NCBI GenBank assembly: GCA_032690845.1
Contig: CM064434.1
Span: 10,108,108-10,172,107, forward strand
Reading direction: 5' to 3'
Source: Eleusine coracana subsp. coracana
Lineage: Eukaryota; Streptophyta; Magnoliopsida; Poales; Poaceae
DNA length: 64,000 nucleotides
The translations under genes and the position numbers were made by a program. Under the pieces are notes generated by a model, which saw only the letters and a program-made list of their open reading frames with translations, was not told where the DNA came from and made no database searches. Of this stretch, positions 1 through 11,040 are shown one piece after another. Position 1 is the first letter of the stretch. Each line of letters starts with the position of its first letter.

Positions 1-1099
1 TTTTGTTTAATACAATTTGGCGCATTGCCAACTTTTCCTACTCGACGAAACCCTCGTCTCGCGCGGGCTGCATCGGCTCCGATCTCGGCAAGAGACTTGG
101 ATTAGTCACCCTCGATAATTCTATCAATCTCAACTAGTACTTTCTCATTAATTTGATATTCTAGTTGCTATCGTTAGAGATGCTAGTTATCCGGTAACTA
201 GATCTGTTTAATGCTTGTTATATCGACTCTGATTGCAATATTGTCTTGGTTGAAGCCGATCTATTGTAATCTTGGTAGATTTTATAGGTATTATTTAGGT
301 CTATTATTCGAGTCACTTTATTGATTTTATCTATAAATAGGTTAAATCTAGCTCTATCTACCGTGTTTGAATACTGTCTCGATTAAGTTCAATCTGTTCG
401 AATCAGTAAGGTTGCATCAGTTTTAATCTCTTACTAGGTAGATAGGGTTAGATCCAACCAATTCATAGGTAGAGTCGATAGGGTTCTATCAGGGTATTTA
501 GCCAATAGGTTATCAAGGTTCAATCGACTTTCTGATACTGAATTGATTATATCATTTATTTTGATGGTCGTTTGCTCCCTTGTTTAAATAAGTTAGATTT
601 ATAATTTTGAGACATATTTGCAATACCAGCTAATTAAATCTATCAATCTGACGCCATCGACAGAGCGAGTTCATGTGTACTTACTATAGATCTATCGACT
701 ATGCTCTATCGACTTTGGCATTTCTCATCGATTTGGCTAGTTTCTTTATGAATAATGTAGCTTTATCGGCTTTGGTCAGTCGATTCGATCTTTTATCAGC
801 ATTTATGATTTTAAACTATATATTGAATTAAATTTTGTCAATAAGCCGATACAATCAGCCAATTAGTTTAATTTCTTTTATTTTCTTTATTCATGTAATA
901 GTCTCGGCTCATTTCATGAATAATGACTATTGGCTTTCTTCATCGGCCTATCCTAGGCCGGTGACGTGCATCTTGTGACCGTTTGTCAATTTGTCAATTT
1001 GCAGGGAAAATCAACTAGCACACCCCGGTTTCTCGTATTGAGCCTGCACTAGAGTTAAGCAGATCTCCCAGGTCACATGTGGTGATTTTCACGTCAACA
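1..1099. mobile_element. AT-rich LTR-retrotransposon-like sequence
   Basis: There is no credible coding frame here. The stretch is AT-rich with repeated short words such as ctatcgact and tagatctat. The last ~90 bases (GC-richer, ending ACGTCAACA at 1099) look like the end of a grass LTR followed by the start of an internal region. The other LTR end lies outside the window and no primer-binding site is clear, so the assignment is tentative. Confidence 0.3.
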
Positions 1100-1103
1100 G
1101 TTG

Positions 1104-2262
1104 GTGAAATGGCTAACATGTATACTTATCATTATTTCAACAAAGGTGAATATAGGGAGACACCAAAAGCTGGAATTCAATTGGTTCAAAGGCGCTTGGG
1201 AAGATTGAGGTATTTTTTTTACATAAAATGTTTCAGATGAGTCTCTGGGCACTTCATAAGTTGCTTGTCTCATCTTATGGTTTGAGCTCAAGTAGGAAGG
1301 TGTCTTCACTTGAGTCATTGACAATGTTCTTGTGGATTGTTGGAGGATCCCAATCTTTTTCACAAGCTGAAAATAATTTCACTCAGTCAACATGGACATT
1401 TCATTTGAAGTTCCATGAGGTATTGAAGTGTTTGTGCAAGTTAGCAAAGGAAAATATTAAGCCATGAAATGATAAAAGAGGACCGTTTCTGGCCTTATTT
1501 CAAAGGCGCTATTGGAGCTATAGACGGTTCACATGTTCCCATTCTAGTAGAAGCTAAGGAAAGTGGTTAACCACACTTGTCGTCATGACAATACAACTCA
1601 AAACGTGCTAGCAATCTATTACTTCGACAAGAGGTTTACCTTTGTGGTTGCTGGTTAGCCAGGTTCTGCACATGACATTTGGATCTTGAATCATGCACTA
1701 GAAAATTTTCCATCTTTTCTGGTGCCTCCTAAAGGTATACATGGTGTCTTACTTGTCATTGATATTTTCTATCATTTGTCATTGTTGATTACTAATTTTA
1801 CAGGAAAATATTACCTTGTCGACTTTGGTTATTCAAATCAAATTGGATATCCTGCCCCGTTCAAAGGAAGCACATACCATATGCTAGAATTTTGAGTTCG
1901 TTCTGGGCGTCCTCCTCAAGGAAAGTATGAAATGTTCAATTTCTTGCATTCATCCGTCTGAAATGTCACAGAGCGGTCTTTTGGAGTCTTGAAGCAGAAG
2001 TGGCGTATTTTGGAGGGCATACCAAGTTTCCCTATTCGTACTCGGAAGAAAATCATTACAGCTTAGCATTGCATAATTTTATTTTCCACAACAATTTGAA
2101 AGATAAGTTGTTTGATAGGTGTGATACGGATGAGGACTATCTACCATGTGCAACCACAACACATATGCCAGGAGATGAGAATGCAGATGGGGAGACCAAA
2201 GATATCATGAATATCATTCATAGTAGGATAGCTGATGCTTTGATTAGTGCAAGAGGAAGGTA
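1104..2262 (+). pseudogene. PIF/Harbinger transposase remnant
   Basis: This is a decayed DDE transposase of the PIF/Harbinger superfamily. Pieces in family order are: an N-terminal helical part at 1228-1467 (MFLWIVGGSQS, KFHEVLKCL); the first catalytic Asp in GAIGAIDGSHVP near 1510-1545; AG-stop-PGSAHDIW near 1655-1690, carrying the second Asp; KYYLVDFGY near 1804-1830; and ERSFGVLKQKWRILEG near 1970-2020, carrying the catalytic Glu. A GT-AG intron at 1735-1803 sits between PPK and GKYY. In-frame stops replace Trp in AGWPGSAHD and interrupt the region before ERSFGVLK, and further frame breaks follow EAKESG and IRTRKKIITA. The protein cannot be made as it stands. HARBI1-like host genes share this fold, but the stops and repeat context favour a dead transposon. 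Confidence 0.8.
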
Positions 2263-2722
2263 ATTATGTTGTTGGAGGCTATTACTATGGACTAGCAATA
2301 TTTTTTACAATCCTATCGTTGTATGTATGTGGACCAAAATATTATGAGGATGCAATATTATCAAAAATTTAAGATTTCCTTACTAAAATTGTCATTTACT
2401 TGTTAATATCCAAGCAGATCAGTCAGTTACAATCAATTTACATATACATTGTTCCTCAAATATTCAGAAGAATTACAGTCATTTCTACAACTTTTCCACA
2501 GCTCACAGCTAGTTCAACCAAACAGCTTCTAGATTTTCCGCAACTGAAATCTTACATCAACTTTTTTCATAGCTCCCAGCCCACAATAGCTTTTACCATA
2601 GCCACAACTCAACCAAACAAACTCTTTGTCGTAGAAGGTAGGCAAAAGTTTTGGCCTTTGGTTAGGCTACTGGCTTTTTGGAAGCAAAAGCAGGCCTCGA
2701 AGCCCAATCAAACAGAGCCTAA
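2263..2722 (+). mobile_element. 3' terminal region of PIF/Harbinger-like element
   Basis: This non-coding tail follows the transposase remnant. It carries several copies of a caaccaaacag-type word and ends in AATCAAACAGAGCC at 2719, whose reverse complement GGCTCTGTTTGATT resembles terminal inverted repeats of grass PIF/Tourist elements. TAA (2720-2722) would fit the TWA target duplication of this superfamily. I did not find the matching 5' terminus, so the boundary rests on one end only. Confidence 0.4.
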
Positions 2723-3954
2723 ATTGTTTTGGGTCACCTATATTTTTTAAATTTGAACATGTAGTTCAACTCGAGTTTGAATTTAATTTGAAATTAATTT
2801 AAAATTTGAAAACTTTCATATTTACTTTGCATGTTTCTTTTACTTTGGCTTGCTCGGCTCATTTTCTGTTGAAAGTGACACAGAGTGTCACACAATCTGT
2901 AGTGTATAGCTTAATTAGTTATTCACCATCAAGATAAAACAATTTGCAAGGTAATTTTTCTTTTTATCTCTGTACACAGAAATATTCATTTAGCTTCACA
3001 AAGATAGGCTGCGAGCTATATGACCAAGGGATTTTCATTGCCTTGTGCCAAGAGAAGGGACGATGCTGCTAAGCAGAACTCAGGCCGTAGTAATGTTCAA
3101 TTGGGGAGTGGTGTAGACCATGCGATAGATTGAGATCAGGGATTCGGGGCTGACACTACACCCCCATTCACCCTTTGACTGATTTCTCCTTCCTCTAAAT
3201 GGCCATCTTCTCCTAGAGGCGCGATGAGTCAGACGACAATGTTCCACTTATAATTAGCACAGGGTTCCAATTAGCATCGAGCACGGGTTCTTGGTTGGGC
3301 ACGACCATACCTTCTCCGGGTGCCACCTTGATGAAGACATTTCGGGGAGTTTCTGAGTGACCCGAGTGATTAGATCCAGCCTTGTCAACGATTTCGTGAA
3401 GAGATTCATCAGATTCATCGAAGATATCCAGGAAACAGAAGCCCGGGATGTGCATCACTCAAAGGGTGGATACAATCAGTTCCTGCTAGGGTTAGTCGTG
3501 CTAAACCGTCGAGTGCCTTTATGTCAGATAGTCGTGGACAGAATCTGGCCGGAACATGGCTTCGCATGACGGGTCACCATGTCAGATAGTCGTGCTAGGA
3601 AAAGAACATGGAATCACGATTATGACTAGAAGGGGCATAAAAAATACTGATTCGAACAGTCCGTAGCCATCACTGTTGCATTAGGAACATTTGTTGAAAT
3701 CGTGTCACACAAGCATCAGCTGACGGGTTCGGCTTTTTTATGTCAGAGGCACTGGTGATGGGTTTTGGGTTCCCTGTCACATCGGTGGCAGGCTTTTGTT
3801 TTTTCCACCCACACATCAATGACGTGTTTTTAATTTTTTGTCATAAACATCGGGAACACATTTTAAATTTCCTATCACATCATCAGTGACGGCCTTTTCA
3901 TTCACCATCATAATAGTATTAGTGACGGGAAATAAACCTTCTGTCTTACAGATA
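2723..3954. other. Intergenic repeat-derived DNA
   Basis: No gene is recognised. From about 3540 on there are many words such as catcagtgacgg and gtgacggg, typical of subterminal repeats of CACTA-type elements. Short frames here show no family features. Confidence 0.4.
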
Positions 3955-4716
3955 AAAAGAATTTTGCTCAAATTTGATGAAAACCTAACAAACTCAAAAC
4001 CCAAAATTCAAATTGATTTCAAAATGCAAGAAAAAAATATGGAACGAGTTCTCCTTATCTTAGAGAGCAAAATCCTCAAAAAAAAACTCAAAACCTCCCC
4101 CCCCCCCCCCCCCCCTCTTGATTTTCATGATTTGCCCAAATTTTTGAACCACCACTATTCAAATGAGGAAAGGAGCTGTCCGAACATCTCTTTTATAGCT
4201 CGGGGCAACTTATAGTGGTGGTTGGCATTTCTAACCGCCGCTATAGTAGCCTTTGTAGCGGCGGTTGCCATTGTCAACTGCCGCTAAAATTGAGTGCTAT
4301 TTCTAGCCACGGGTGATAAAGCCAAACGCCCCTAAAATGGTCTCTGTAGTGGCGGTTTACATCAGGGTGGTGCTTGTGGGCTCTGTAGCAGCGGCCGACG
4401 TTGGGTCATGCTATTACGCCATTTTTGTCGCCGCCGCTATAGGTCCTATTTGTGGTAGTGAAACCAGATATGTGACGGGTTTGTCTTTGGTCTCTAATAG
4501 TTAAAAAAAAACATCTCTAATAAAGGTTATTTCTAAGGTAGTGTAATGCTCTGTGACCTGTAGAAAATGTAAAAAAAAAACATGTGGAACCGACCGGCGT
4601 CAGGTAACAGGCTTTTGTTTACCCACCCACGCATCAGTGACACGTTTTTTAATTTTCCATCACGAACGTCGCAGATGCGTTTTAAATTTCCTGTCGCATC
4701 ATCAGTGACGACCTTG
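3788..4716 (+). repeat. Direct repeat pair, CACTA-like subterminal unit
   Basis: Two diverged copies of a ~107-bp unit lie at 3788-3895 and 4609-4716. Both run from AGGCTTTTGTTT through CATCA(A/G)TGAC, TTTTAAATTTCCT and CATCATCAGTGACG. They are about 820 bp apart, with the truncated CACTA copy (ending 4461) between them. This looks like one element's subterminal array split or duplicated by a later insertion. Confidence 0.6.
3955..4461 (-). mobile_element. Truncated CACTA element end (sister of 6817-8953)
   Basis: Read on the minus strand from 4461, this starts CACTACCACAAATAGG, the same terminus as the complete element at 6817. It continues with the same subterminal GCGGCGGTTGACA-type repeats and the same AT-rich stretch (GTTTGTTAG, TTTTCATCAAATTT) seen at about 7270-7310. 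Homology stops near 3955 and no second terminus is present, so only about 500 bp of one end survives. Its orientation is opposite to the copy at 6817. A C homopolymer lies near 4096-4115. Confidence 0.75.
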
Positions 4717-4807
4717 TGACAAGTGAAAAGAATTGTTTCTAAAGGCCGTTTCTGAGGTAGTGGTAATGCTCAATGAGCTGTAGAAAATGTAAAAAACAAT
4801 TGGAACC
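4521..4807 (+). repeat. Duplicated CACTA terminus plus flank
   Basis: A ~70-bp segment occurs at about 4521-4590 and again at about 4738-4807. Each copy has a CACTA-type end (TTTCT(A/G)AGGTAGTG) followed by the same flank (TAATGCTC, CTGTAGAAAATGTAAAAA, GGAACCGA). The flank is duplicated with the transposon end, which suggests a local rearrangement just downstream of the BAHD stop codon rather than two independent insertions. Confidence 0.55.
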
Positions 4808-4834
4808 GAACATGCTTATCACCGACAGATTAGC

Positions 4835-6492
4835 TTACATGGCGCTCATCATAAGAGACTCGTGGGACCATGTGGTTATCAGCTTCGCAAACCTGTCCAT
4901 GGCTGCCGGTGGCAAGCACATGGACATCGACACCGTGACAAACTCCTTGCCATCACCTCTCTTGCACTTGCATCGGTCGTAGTAGCTCTGGAAGCTCGTA
5001 GCCACAACCCGTCCAGTCGTCGAGATGCCGCCGCCGGCACGCTCCCACCTGCCAAGGTTCACCATTGCACGTCTACTGAGCCCGGTTGTGTCGCCTATGA
5101 CATACGTCCACTCAAGGGAGCGAAACGGTCGGCCATGCTGCGCATGGAAGTTCAGCAACGACCACATGTAATCGTCCGTCACGGCGATCTTTGCATTGCG
5201 CACAAGGTCGACCACATGGCTTAGAGGATTGTGGCACAGCTCGTGGACGGAGGCCTCCACGGTTAGAGGGATCAGCGCATTGCCGTAGAAACCTTCGGGG
5301 AGCGGTGAGCGAGGCTTCCAGCTCCAACGAGCGTTGGTCCATATCATCAGGCGCACCTGCTGGTTGAGTGAGTACTCCAGCGCCGCCGTCCGGCACCGCC
5401 AAAACGCGGCTGCGGCGAGCTCAAAAGTGGTGGTGGACCGACGGAGGCTTGCCGGAACTTGGCTCCGTATGGCGGCCATCTCTTGGAGACCAAAGTGGAA
5501 GTAGCGGGTAACCATATGCTCCAGAGGTGTCTTCAAGATAATGTCTGTTGCTGGGGCGGAGGTGGCTGCCGGCAGTGGGTCGTACGCGCCGTGCTTGTGC
5601 GTGATGCATGGTGGGGAGAGGGAGGTGAGGAGTTCCCTGCCCCAGACTGGTTGGATGGTCAGCATCTCACCACGTGCTAGTCTGTATATGTCGTCGAGCA
5701 GCTGCGCCATGCCCAACCCATCGATGATGCTGTGGCAGTAGCGGTACCCGATGGCGAACCCATCACTATTGAGGAACCGTGTGACCTGTGCATATATACA
5801 TGTCAAATGACAGAGAGCAATCCAATCTAATTGTTGTATAGTATAGAATTACTTCTCTAGCACGTCATTGCATGCAGTGGTGTCGTGGTCTTGATGATGT
5901 GCATACAGTGTGTTTGTTCGGTAACCATAGATTCAAGGAGTTACTTAACCAAACGTAACGATACCCCTCCGTGTACTTGCAACTCCTCTATCGTAGCTGT
6001 CTTGTATCGGCCGAGAGACATTACCTGGAAAAACAGTAGTGGCTTGCCAACAACGGCGTCCTGAGGCTCACCGATGTCGCTACACAGGAGCTCCTCCACG
6101 CACGGGTACGGCTGGGTCAGTGTCTGGCCAGCAAGGTCATCTACCCGAACTTCAGCGTCTGCCTCCACGAACACGACCCCTTCCGCCGTGCAGTCCACGA
6201 GCAGCTTCCCTCCAGCCACCGGGAGCTCCACGAGACAGCCTGCCAATGGGTAATAACTTACCAGCGCCTCGGCCAGCGCAACTCTTATGATCCCCACCGG
6301 TTCGTCAGCGATGTCCCGGGCCGATGGTATGCCCGTGCCACGGCGGCAACGAAAGAACTCGACGCCGGCTGGGTAGTAACGGAGCCCGTGTTGGTCGTCG
6401 ATGTTGGAGAGAGCCTTGTACTCGTGTGGAGTCGAACGTGCCGGCGTCACGAGCTCTTGCTCCTTCCGACGAGAAATGAAGCTCACGGCCAT
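4835..6492 (-). CDS. BAHD acyltransferase (benzoyl/hydroxycinnamoyl-CoA type), two exons
   Basis: A cytosolic acyl-CoA-dependent O-acyltransferase of the BAHD family. The closest type by motif pattern is the benzyl alcohol O-benzoyltransferase-like clade, but the substrate is unknown. Exon 1 is 6492-6025 (156 codons) and exon 2 is 5785-4835. The 239-bp intron has donor CAG|GTAATG and acceptor TGCACAG|GTC, and joining gives 472 residues. The start is the first Met of the open frame and gives the usual N-terminus (ELVTPARSTPHE). Visible landmarks are YYPLAG near residue 80, the catalytic HSIID motif (His174, Asp178), NARW and FYGNAL. The second family motif, DFGWG, is poorly preserved: its place holds NLGRWERAGGG, with Asp changed to Asn. 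DFGWG is mainly structural, so activity may be reduced or altered. A CACTA element lies 325 bp upstream of the start and CACTA debris lies just downstream. Both exons are free of stops, so the gene may still be expressed. Confidence 0.85.
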
Positions 6493-6596
6493 GGGATTAT
6501 TGCTTTGTTAGTGCTCCTCGCAAAGCACAATGGGAGAATAAAGTTGATTATAACAACAAACAAGTTCTTTTGTATTACGGCGATATATGATGGAGC

Positions 6597-6606
6597 GAAT
6601 TTATAG
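6597..6606 (-). promoter_or_regulatory. Putative TATA box of the BAHD gene
   Basis: The minus strand reads CTATAAATTC about 105-115 bp upstream of the ATG at 6492, which would leave a plausible short 5' leader. This is inferred from sequence alone. Confidence 0.4.
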
Positions 6607-6816
6607 AGACGAGCGAGTGGTAGACAGCATGCTGCGCAATGTACTCGTGCGTAGGCAACTGATGATTAGCAGTGTCAAGTCATGATCGTGATTCTCGTGC
6701 CCGTCTCAACCACTGGCGCCGCCCATGCTCTAAAAACTATCACTGTGCAGCAGAACATGATACTGGTGACGTGCCATTATTGCTACCCACAAATTATGTT
6801 ACTACGTGGGCGTGTT

Positions 6817-8953
6817 CACTACCACAAATAGGTTTTATAGCGGCGGCAACCCAAAGGCCGCAGCGGCGCAGCCCAAAGTGAGCCGCCGCTACAGAGCCTA
6901 GGGAGCCTACCGTGGTGTGAGCCGTCGCTACAGAGCCCACTATAGTGGTGGTTGACATTGTCAACCGCTGTTATAAATGGCTCGGTTTATAGCGACGATT
7001 GACAATGTCAATCGTTGCTATTTAGGATATACTAGCAGCGGTTAACAATGTCAACCGCCGCTATAAAGTGTCTAGGCTATAAATATCGCGTTCCGACATC
7101 TCTCCTGTTTCACTCGAACAGTGGCGATCCGAAAATTTGGGCAAATCACGAAAATCAAGGGGGAAGGTTTTGAGTTCATTTTTTTTTTTTTTTGCTGAAA
7201 TTTGCTCTTTGAGGTAAGGGGAACTCATTCCATTGGTTTTTTGTGCTTTCATTTTAAAATCAAGTAGAATTTTGAGTTTTAAGTTTGTTAGATTTTCATC
7301 AAATTTTAGCTAAATGCATTTGATTTGGATTTGGATGGTTCTATTTGGTTATAGTTGAAGTTTATGAAGGCATACATCATCTCTTTTCATCACTACACAA
7401 AAAATTTATTATATCTAGCTTGTTTTATGTCAATGTGAATCTAGATCTAGTTTGATTTTTAGAAGAGAGAGAAGGTAGTATTAGGGCAAGAGGGATGTTA
7501 ATTATTTTATTATTTCTTGATAAAAATTAAATAATATATAAAATAATTTGATGTTTGTTTTATTTTACCTTGCATAATATTTCTCACTTCGTGTATATTA
7601 TATTTCAATGTTTATATATTTAGTGAATATTTAAATTTTTTGTTACACATAATTAATTAATTTCTAATATTTTTTGGATAGATTGTGATAAAAGTTAAAT
7701 AAAATATAAAATAATTTGATGTTTATTTGATTTTACCTTGCATAATATTTTTTACTTCATGTATATTATATTTCAATGTTTATATCTTTGGTGAATATTT
7801 AAAGTTTGTGTTATTAATTAATTTTTGGGTTTCCATTCAAGGTCGTTCGTGATGGATAGATCTTGGATGTACGAGGCACCAAGACCGGGTCCAATATTTT
7901 TACGAGAAGTTTCTAAATTCATCGAAGCGGCCGCATAACATGCTCGACATGAACGGACGACTGATATGTATTGTCTGTGTTTTAATTGCAAGAATTAGAA
8001 GCTGTGGAATGATATAGAAGTAATAAAGTCACACTTGGTGTGGAGGGGTTTTGTTGAGGGGTACACGAGATGGACAAAACATAGTGCGAACAGTGTGGTC
8101 GATATGGAATTTGATGAGCATATTGAAGTTAAAGTCGAGGCTGTCAATTTGCCTGGTGCAGATGCGATGGATTCGCCTGGTAAAGCTGATTTTGATGTTA
8201 AGAAGTTATTGTGTCATATTGAGCCGTAGGTGTTTGATCAATGCCGGTACAACTAAAGGGCTTGATAACTTTTATAGAATAGAGAACGCATCAAAGGATC
8301 CATTATATGATGAATCTAAGAGATGTGGTAAAGAGTTCACTGTGTATTGCATTGTAGCTTCTCTTTACCGTTTTCTTTTGAGAGAGGTAATTAGTCCAGA
8401 AGGAAAGTGTTTTGATTCAAATGGTGATCTAGCAATAAATCATATGTCCCTTTGTGAGTGAGCTGGTTCAAGAGCAATATATGAACCCAATGTGTTGAAG
8501 AAAGATGATGATTATACATTAGGGTTCATATAAGACATTTTGTAATCTCCATTGAATATTTTGATGATAATGTTGTATATACTCTGTGATGAGATGTTGT
8601 AAATATCTGTGATGAGATATTGTAAATTTCTGTGTATGCAGAATCTGTGATTTCTATATATTTGCTAAATTTTTTTAGAATATAACAACTAGCGGTGGTT
8701 GATGTTGTCAACCGCCGCTACTAATAGCCAACCATAGTGGTGGTTAAAGATGTCAACCGCCGCTACTAATGGCTAACAATAGCGACGGTTGACATCTTCA
8801 ACCGCCGCTAATAATGTCTCTGTAGCGGCAATTTATTTGGATAACATACCACCCATCGCTACAAACACTTATTTGTAGCTGCGTTTGCGTAGCGGTGGGG
8901 TCGCTGCTCTAGGCCCTTTCCAACTGCCGCAACAGGGCCTTTTTGCTGTAGTG
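6817..8953 (+). mobile_element. Complete deleted CACTA (En/Spm) transposon
   Basis: A 2137-bp element that begins CACTACCACAAATAGG and ends CTTTTTGCTGTAGTG. It is flanked on both sides by the 3-bp duplication GTT (6814-6816 and 8954-8956), as CACTA transposase produces. Both ends carry arrays of short subterminal repeats such as GCGGTTGACAATGTCAACCGC in direct and inverted copies; these are dyad-symmetric and are the expected binding sites of the transposon's DNA-binding protein. The interior keeps only a broken start of the transposase gene, so the element needs a helper. It sits in the 5' flank of the BAHD gene. Confidence 0.9.
7852..8461 (+). pseudogene. CACTA TNP2-like transposase N-terminal remnant
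   Basis: ATG at 7852 opens MDRSWMYEAPRPGP, the signature of the transposase-associated domain at the N-terminus of CACTA TNP2 proteins. A stop follows after about 28 codons. A shifted frame then restores RGFVEGYTRWTKH (about 8041-8090) and EFDEHIEV, and another frame gives GLDNFYRIENASKDPLYDES (about 8250-8320). The catalytic DDE domain is absent. This is an internally deleted, frameshifted leftover. Confidence 0.75.
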
Positions 8954-9235
8954 GTTGGACTATTTGCCACATCAATGATTTTGCCTGTCTTTGAAATTTT
9001 GGTTCCAGACGTCTTTTTTTTTTTAATACTATAGGCCATTTAGCCCCAACATTTTCATTACTGTTTCAATCTCTTAACACACATTATTAATGCAGCGAAT
9101 CACGAGTGTTGTGCAAAAGCTCATTGGTCAGGGCAAAACACATAATAAAACACAAGAATCATTTGTGTGTGTGTTTTTAAGGAGAACCAGATTTATTGGC
9201 TCAGAGTTGGATCATAAAGATGCAGTACATGATAA

Positions 9236-9506
9236 GGCTACTCCCAATGGAAGGTTTTATTTTGTTGTTTCTAAAGTGCCAAATGTGCATAAAGGATGAT
9301 TGAAACCAAGTCCACAATGCATAGTTTCATTTTGTTGTTTCCTGGGCAATATATGCAAGAGAGAAATTTCTTGGAAACAGTGTAGACATAGTTTCATCTA
9401 TATGAAACCACTCAACTCTCTCTTCTTATTAATTTCTTGCCACATCATCAAAATTGATGACATGGCATCCTATTTAATAAAAAATAAAACTCCCATTGGG
9501 AGTAGT
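9236..9506. mobile_element. MITE with CTACTCCCAATGG termini
   Basis: A ~270-bp non-coding element with terminal inverted repeats CTACTCCCAATGG (from 9238) and CCATTGGGAGTAG (to 9504). The inside carries repeated GTTTCAT / ATGAAAC words. A second member in the opposite orientation lies at 16603-16942. Terminus type and size suggest a non-autonomous DNA transposon, but the superfamily is not decided because the target duplication is unclear. Confidence 0.65.
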
Positions 9507-10732
9507 CTAAGAGACCTGGTTAATTAAGCCACACAATACAGGATATTAGGCACGCTCGTCACAAGCATGTTTTGCTAGATAATGACCCTATTATGAGACC
9601 TAATACAGTGAATAATTTCAATTTTATTGAGCTCCACAATGAGCAAAATTACCTCCTTCAGTGCCGCCAATCTGGAGAATTATTTTTGGCAATGATCATA
9701 GGGTAATTCACCTATGATGATTTATAGATGATGATAGGGATATGCGCGAGATTAAGAGATGGTGGTAACATAGGGGACAACTAATTTGTACAGGGTAGTT
9801 CTTGCTAGATGTTGAGTTGTGGGATTCTGGATGTTGTTGTGTTTGAGGGTGTCCCAACCCGCCATATATATCACGGGGTGTAGCCTTATATGACATGAGT
9901 CATAGCCGATATATTATACATATTCAAGTACAAGTCTATCTCTAACTTTCCATGTTCGACAAGTACCCGAGGTACATATTATCAATAGTAGTCCCTGAGA
10001 GCCTTGTAGGTGAGATGATAACCTTAAGTAGCTTCATGACTGTTTTGTGCCATACAAAGTGCTTCAGTCTCTTATGAGAGAGCTTGTAAGGGTCTCATAG
10101 ATGATAGTCTTCAATAAAGCAACAGATGCACCTAATTAGGTGTAGCCCCCCCCCCCCCTCTTGTATCCTTAATTAGTTGAAGGAAAAAATCACTCAAATC
10201 ATCAAATTCAATTGACAAATAACTCAGTAGAGTGACTTCATTCACTAAATAGTGATGGATAACTTGTGAAATGACTTCAATTATTATGAGTGATAAATGA
10301 CTCAAACAAATGTCTTGAACCATTGTCGAGTGATAAATAATTCAAACGAGTGACTTACATATTTGTCGAATGCAAAAAGTTACACCAATCATAGCTAAGA
10401 AATAAAGGTTATAGTACAGTGATCCTGAAATCATTTTTGAGCAACTGGACATTACATCAACCATAATCTTTTGCGTAAACACTTCTTTTTTAAACAAGAC
10501 CCTGAGATAACCATCAAGTTTAATTTTTTAAACAACTTTCAAGGTTGTGAATATTTAACATGGGTCTCAGACCTCGACTCATGTATCATTTGGAAGTTGC
10601 AAATAATGCAGGAGTCCAAAACCAGAAAGACCAAGTGGCAGCTGCCCACTAACCATTAACGAAGTAGAAATCACTCAAAGCCAACAATGTTGAGTAAAGG
10701 TGACAATCAGATCTGATGTGGCCAACCGATAG

Positions 10733-10860
10733 TGGTAGTCAAAGCTGGCATAACCGATAGGTGGTGTTGATCAATGGTGGCGATGAAAGATGGAATGGCC
10801 AGCTAATGGAGGCAGTCAAAGCTGGCATGACCCACCTATGGCGGTAGTCAAAGCTGGCAT
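10733..10860 (+). repeat. Short dispersed repeat, GTCAAAGCTGGCAT
   Basis: Three copies of a word close to GG(T/C)AGTCAAAGCTGGCAT lie at about 10734, 10811 and 10842, with related material between them. This is probably a decayed tandem array. No function is evident. Confidence 0.55.
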
Positions 10861-10906
10861 GGTCGATCGATGAAAGCGAGCAAAAATACTCACTGTCGAG
10901 TCATAT

Positions 10907-11040
10907 ATTCTTGACGGTCCTTAAATGTAAAATCCGATCATCAAATCCTTACATAAAAGATATAAAAGGAATAACCAATATAGTGATAACAATTTAATTA
11001 TTACTAATAATTTCTACAAGTGTTGGTGAATATATATATA
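10907..11040 (+). mobile_element. Degenerate LTR fragment related to 57727-57850
   Basis: This patch shares an ordered set of words with the LTR start at 57727: TTGACGGTC, GTCAAAT/ATCAAAT, ATAGTGATA and TTCTACAAGTGTTGGT followed by AATATAT. It looks like an old, truncated copy of the same LTR family. Confidence 0.45.

Noticed and set aside
4862..5741. Plus-strand frames opposite BAHD exon 2
   Set aside because: They are shadows of a GC-rich coding exon; the minus-strand frame carries the family motifs.
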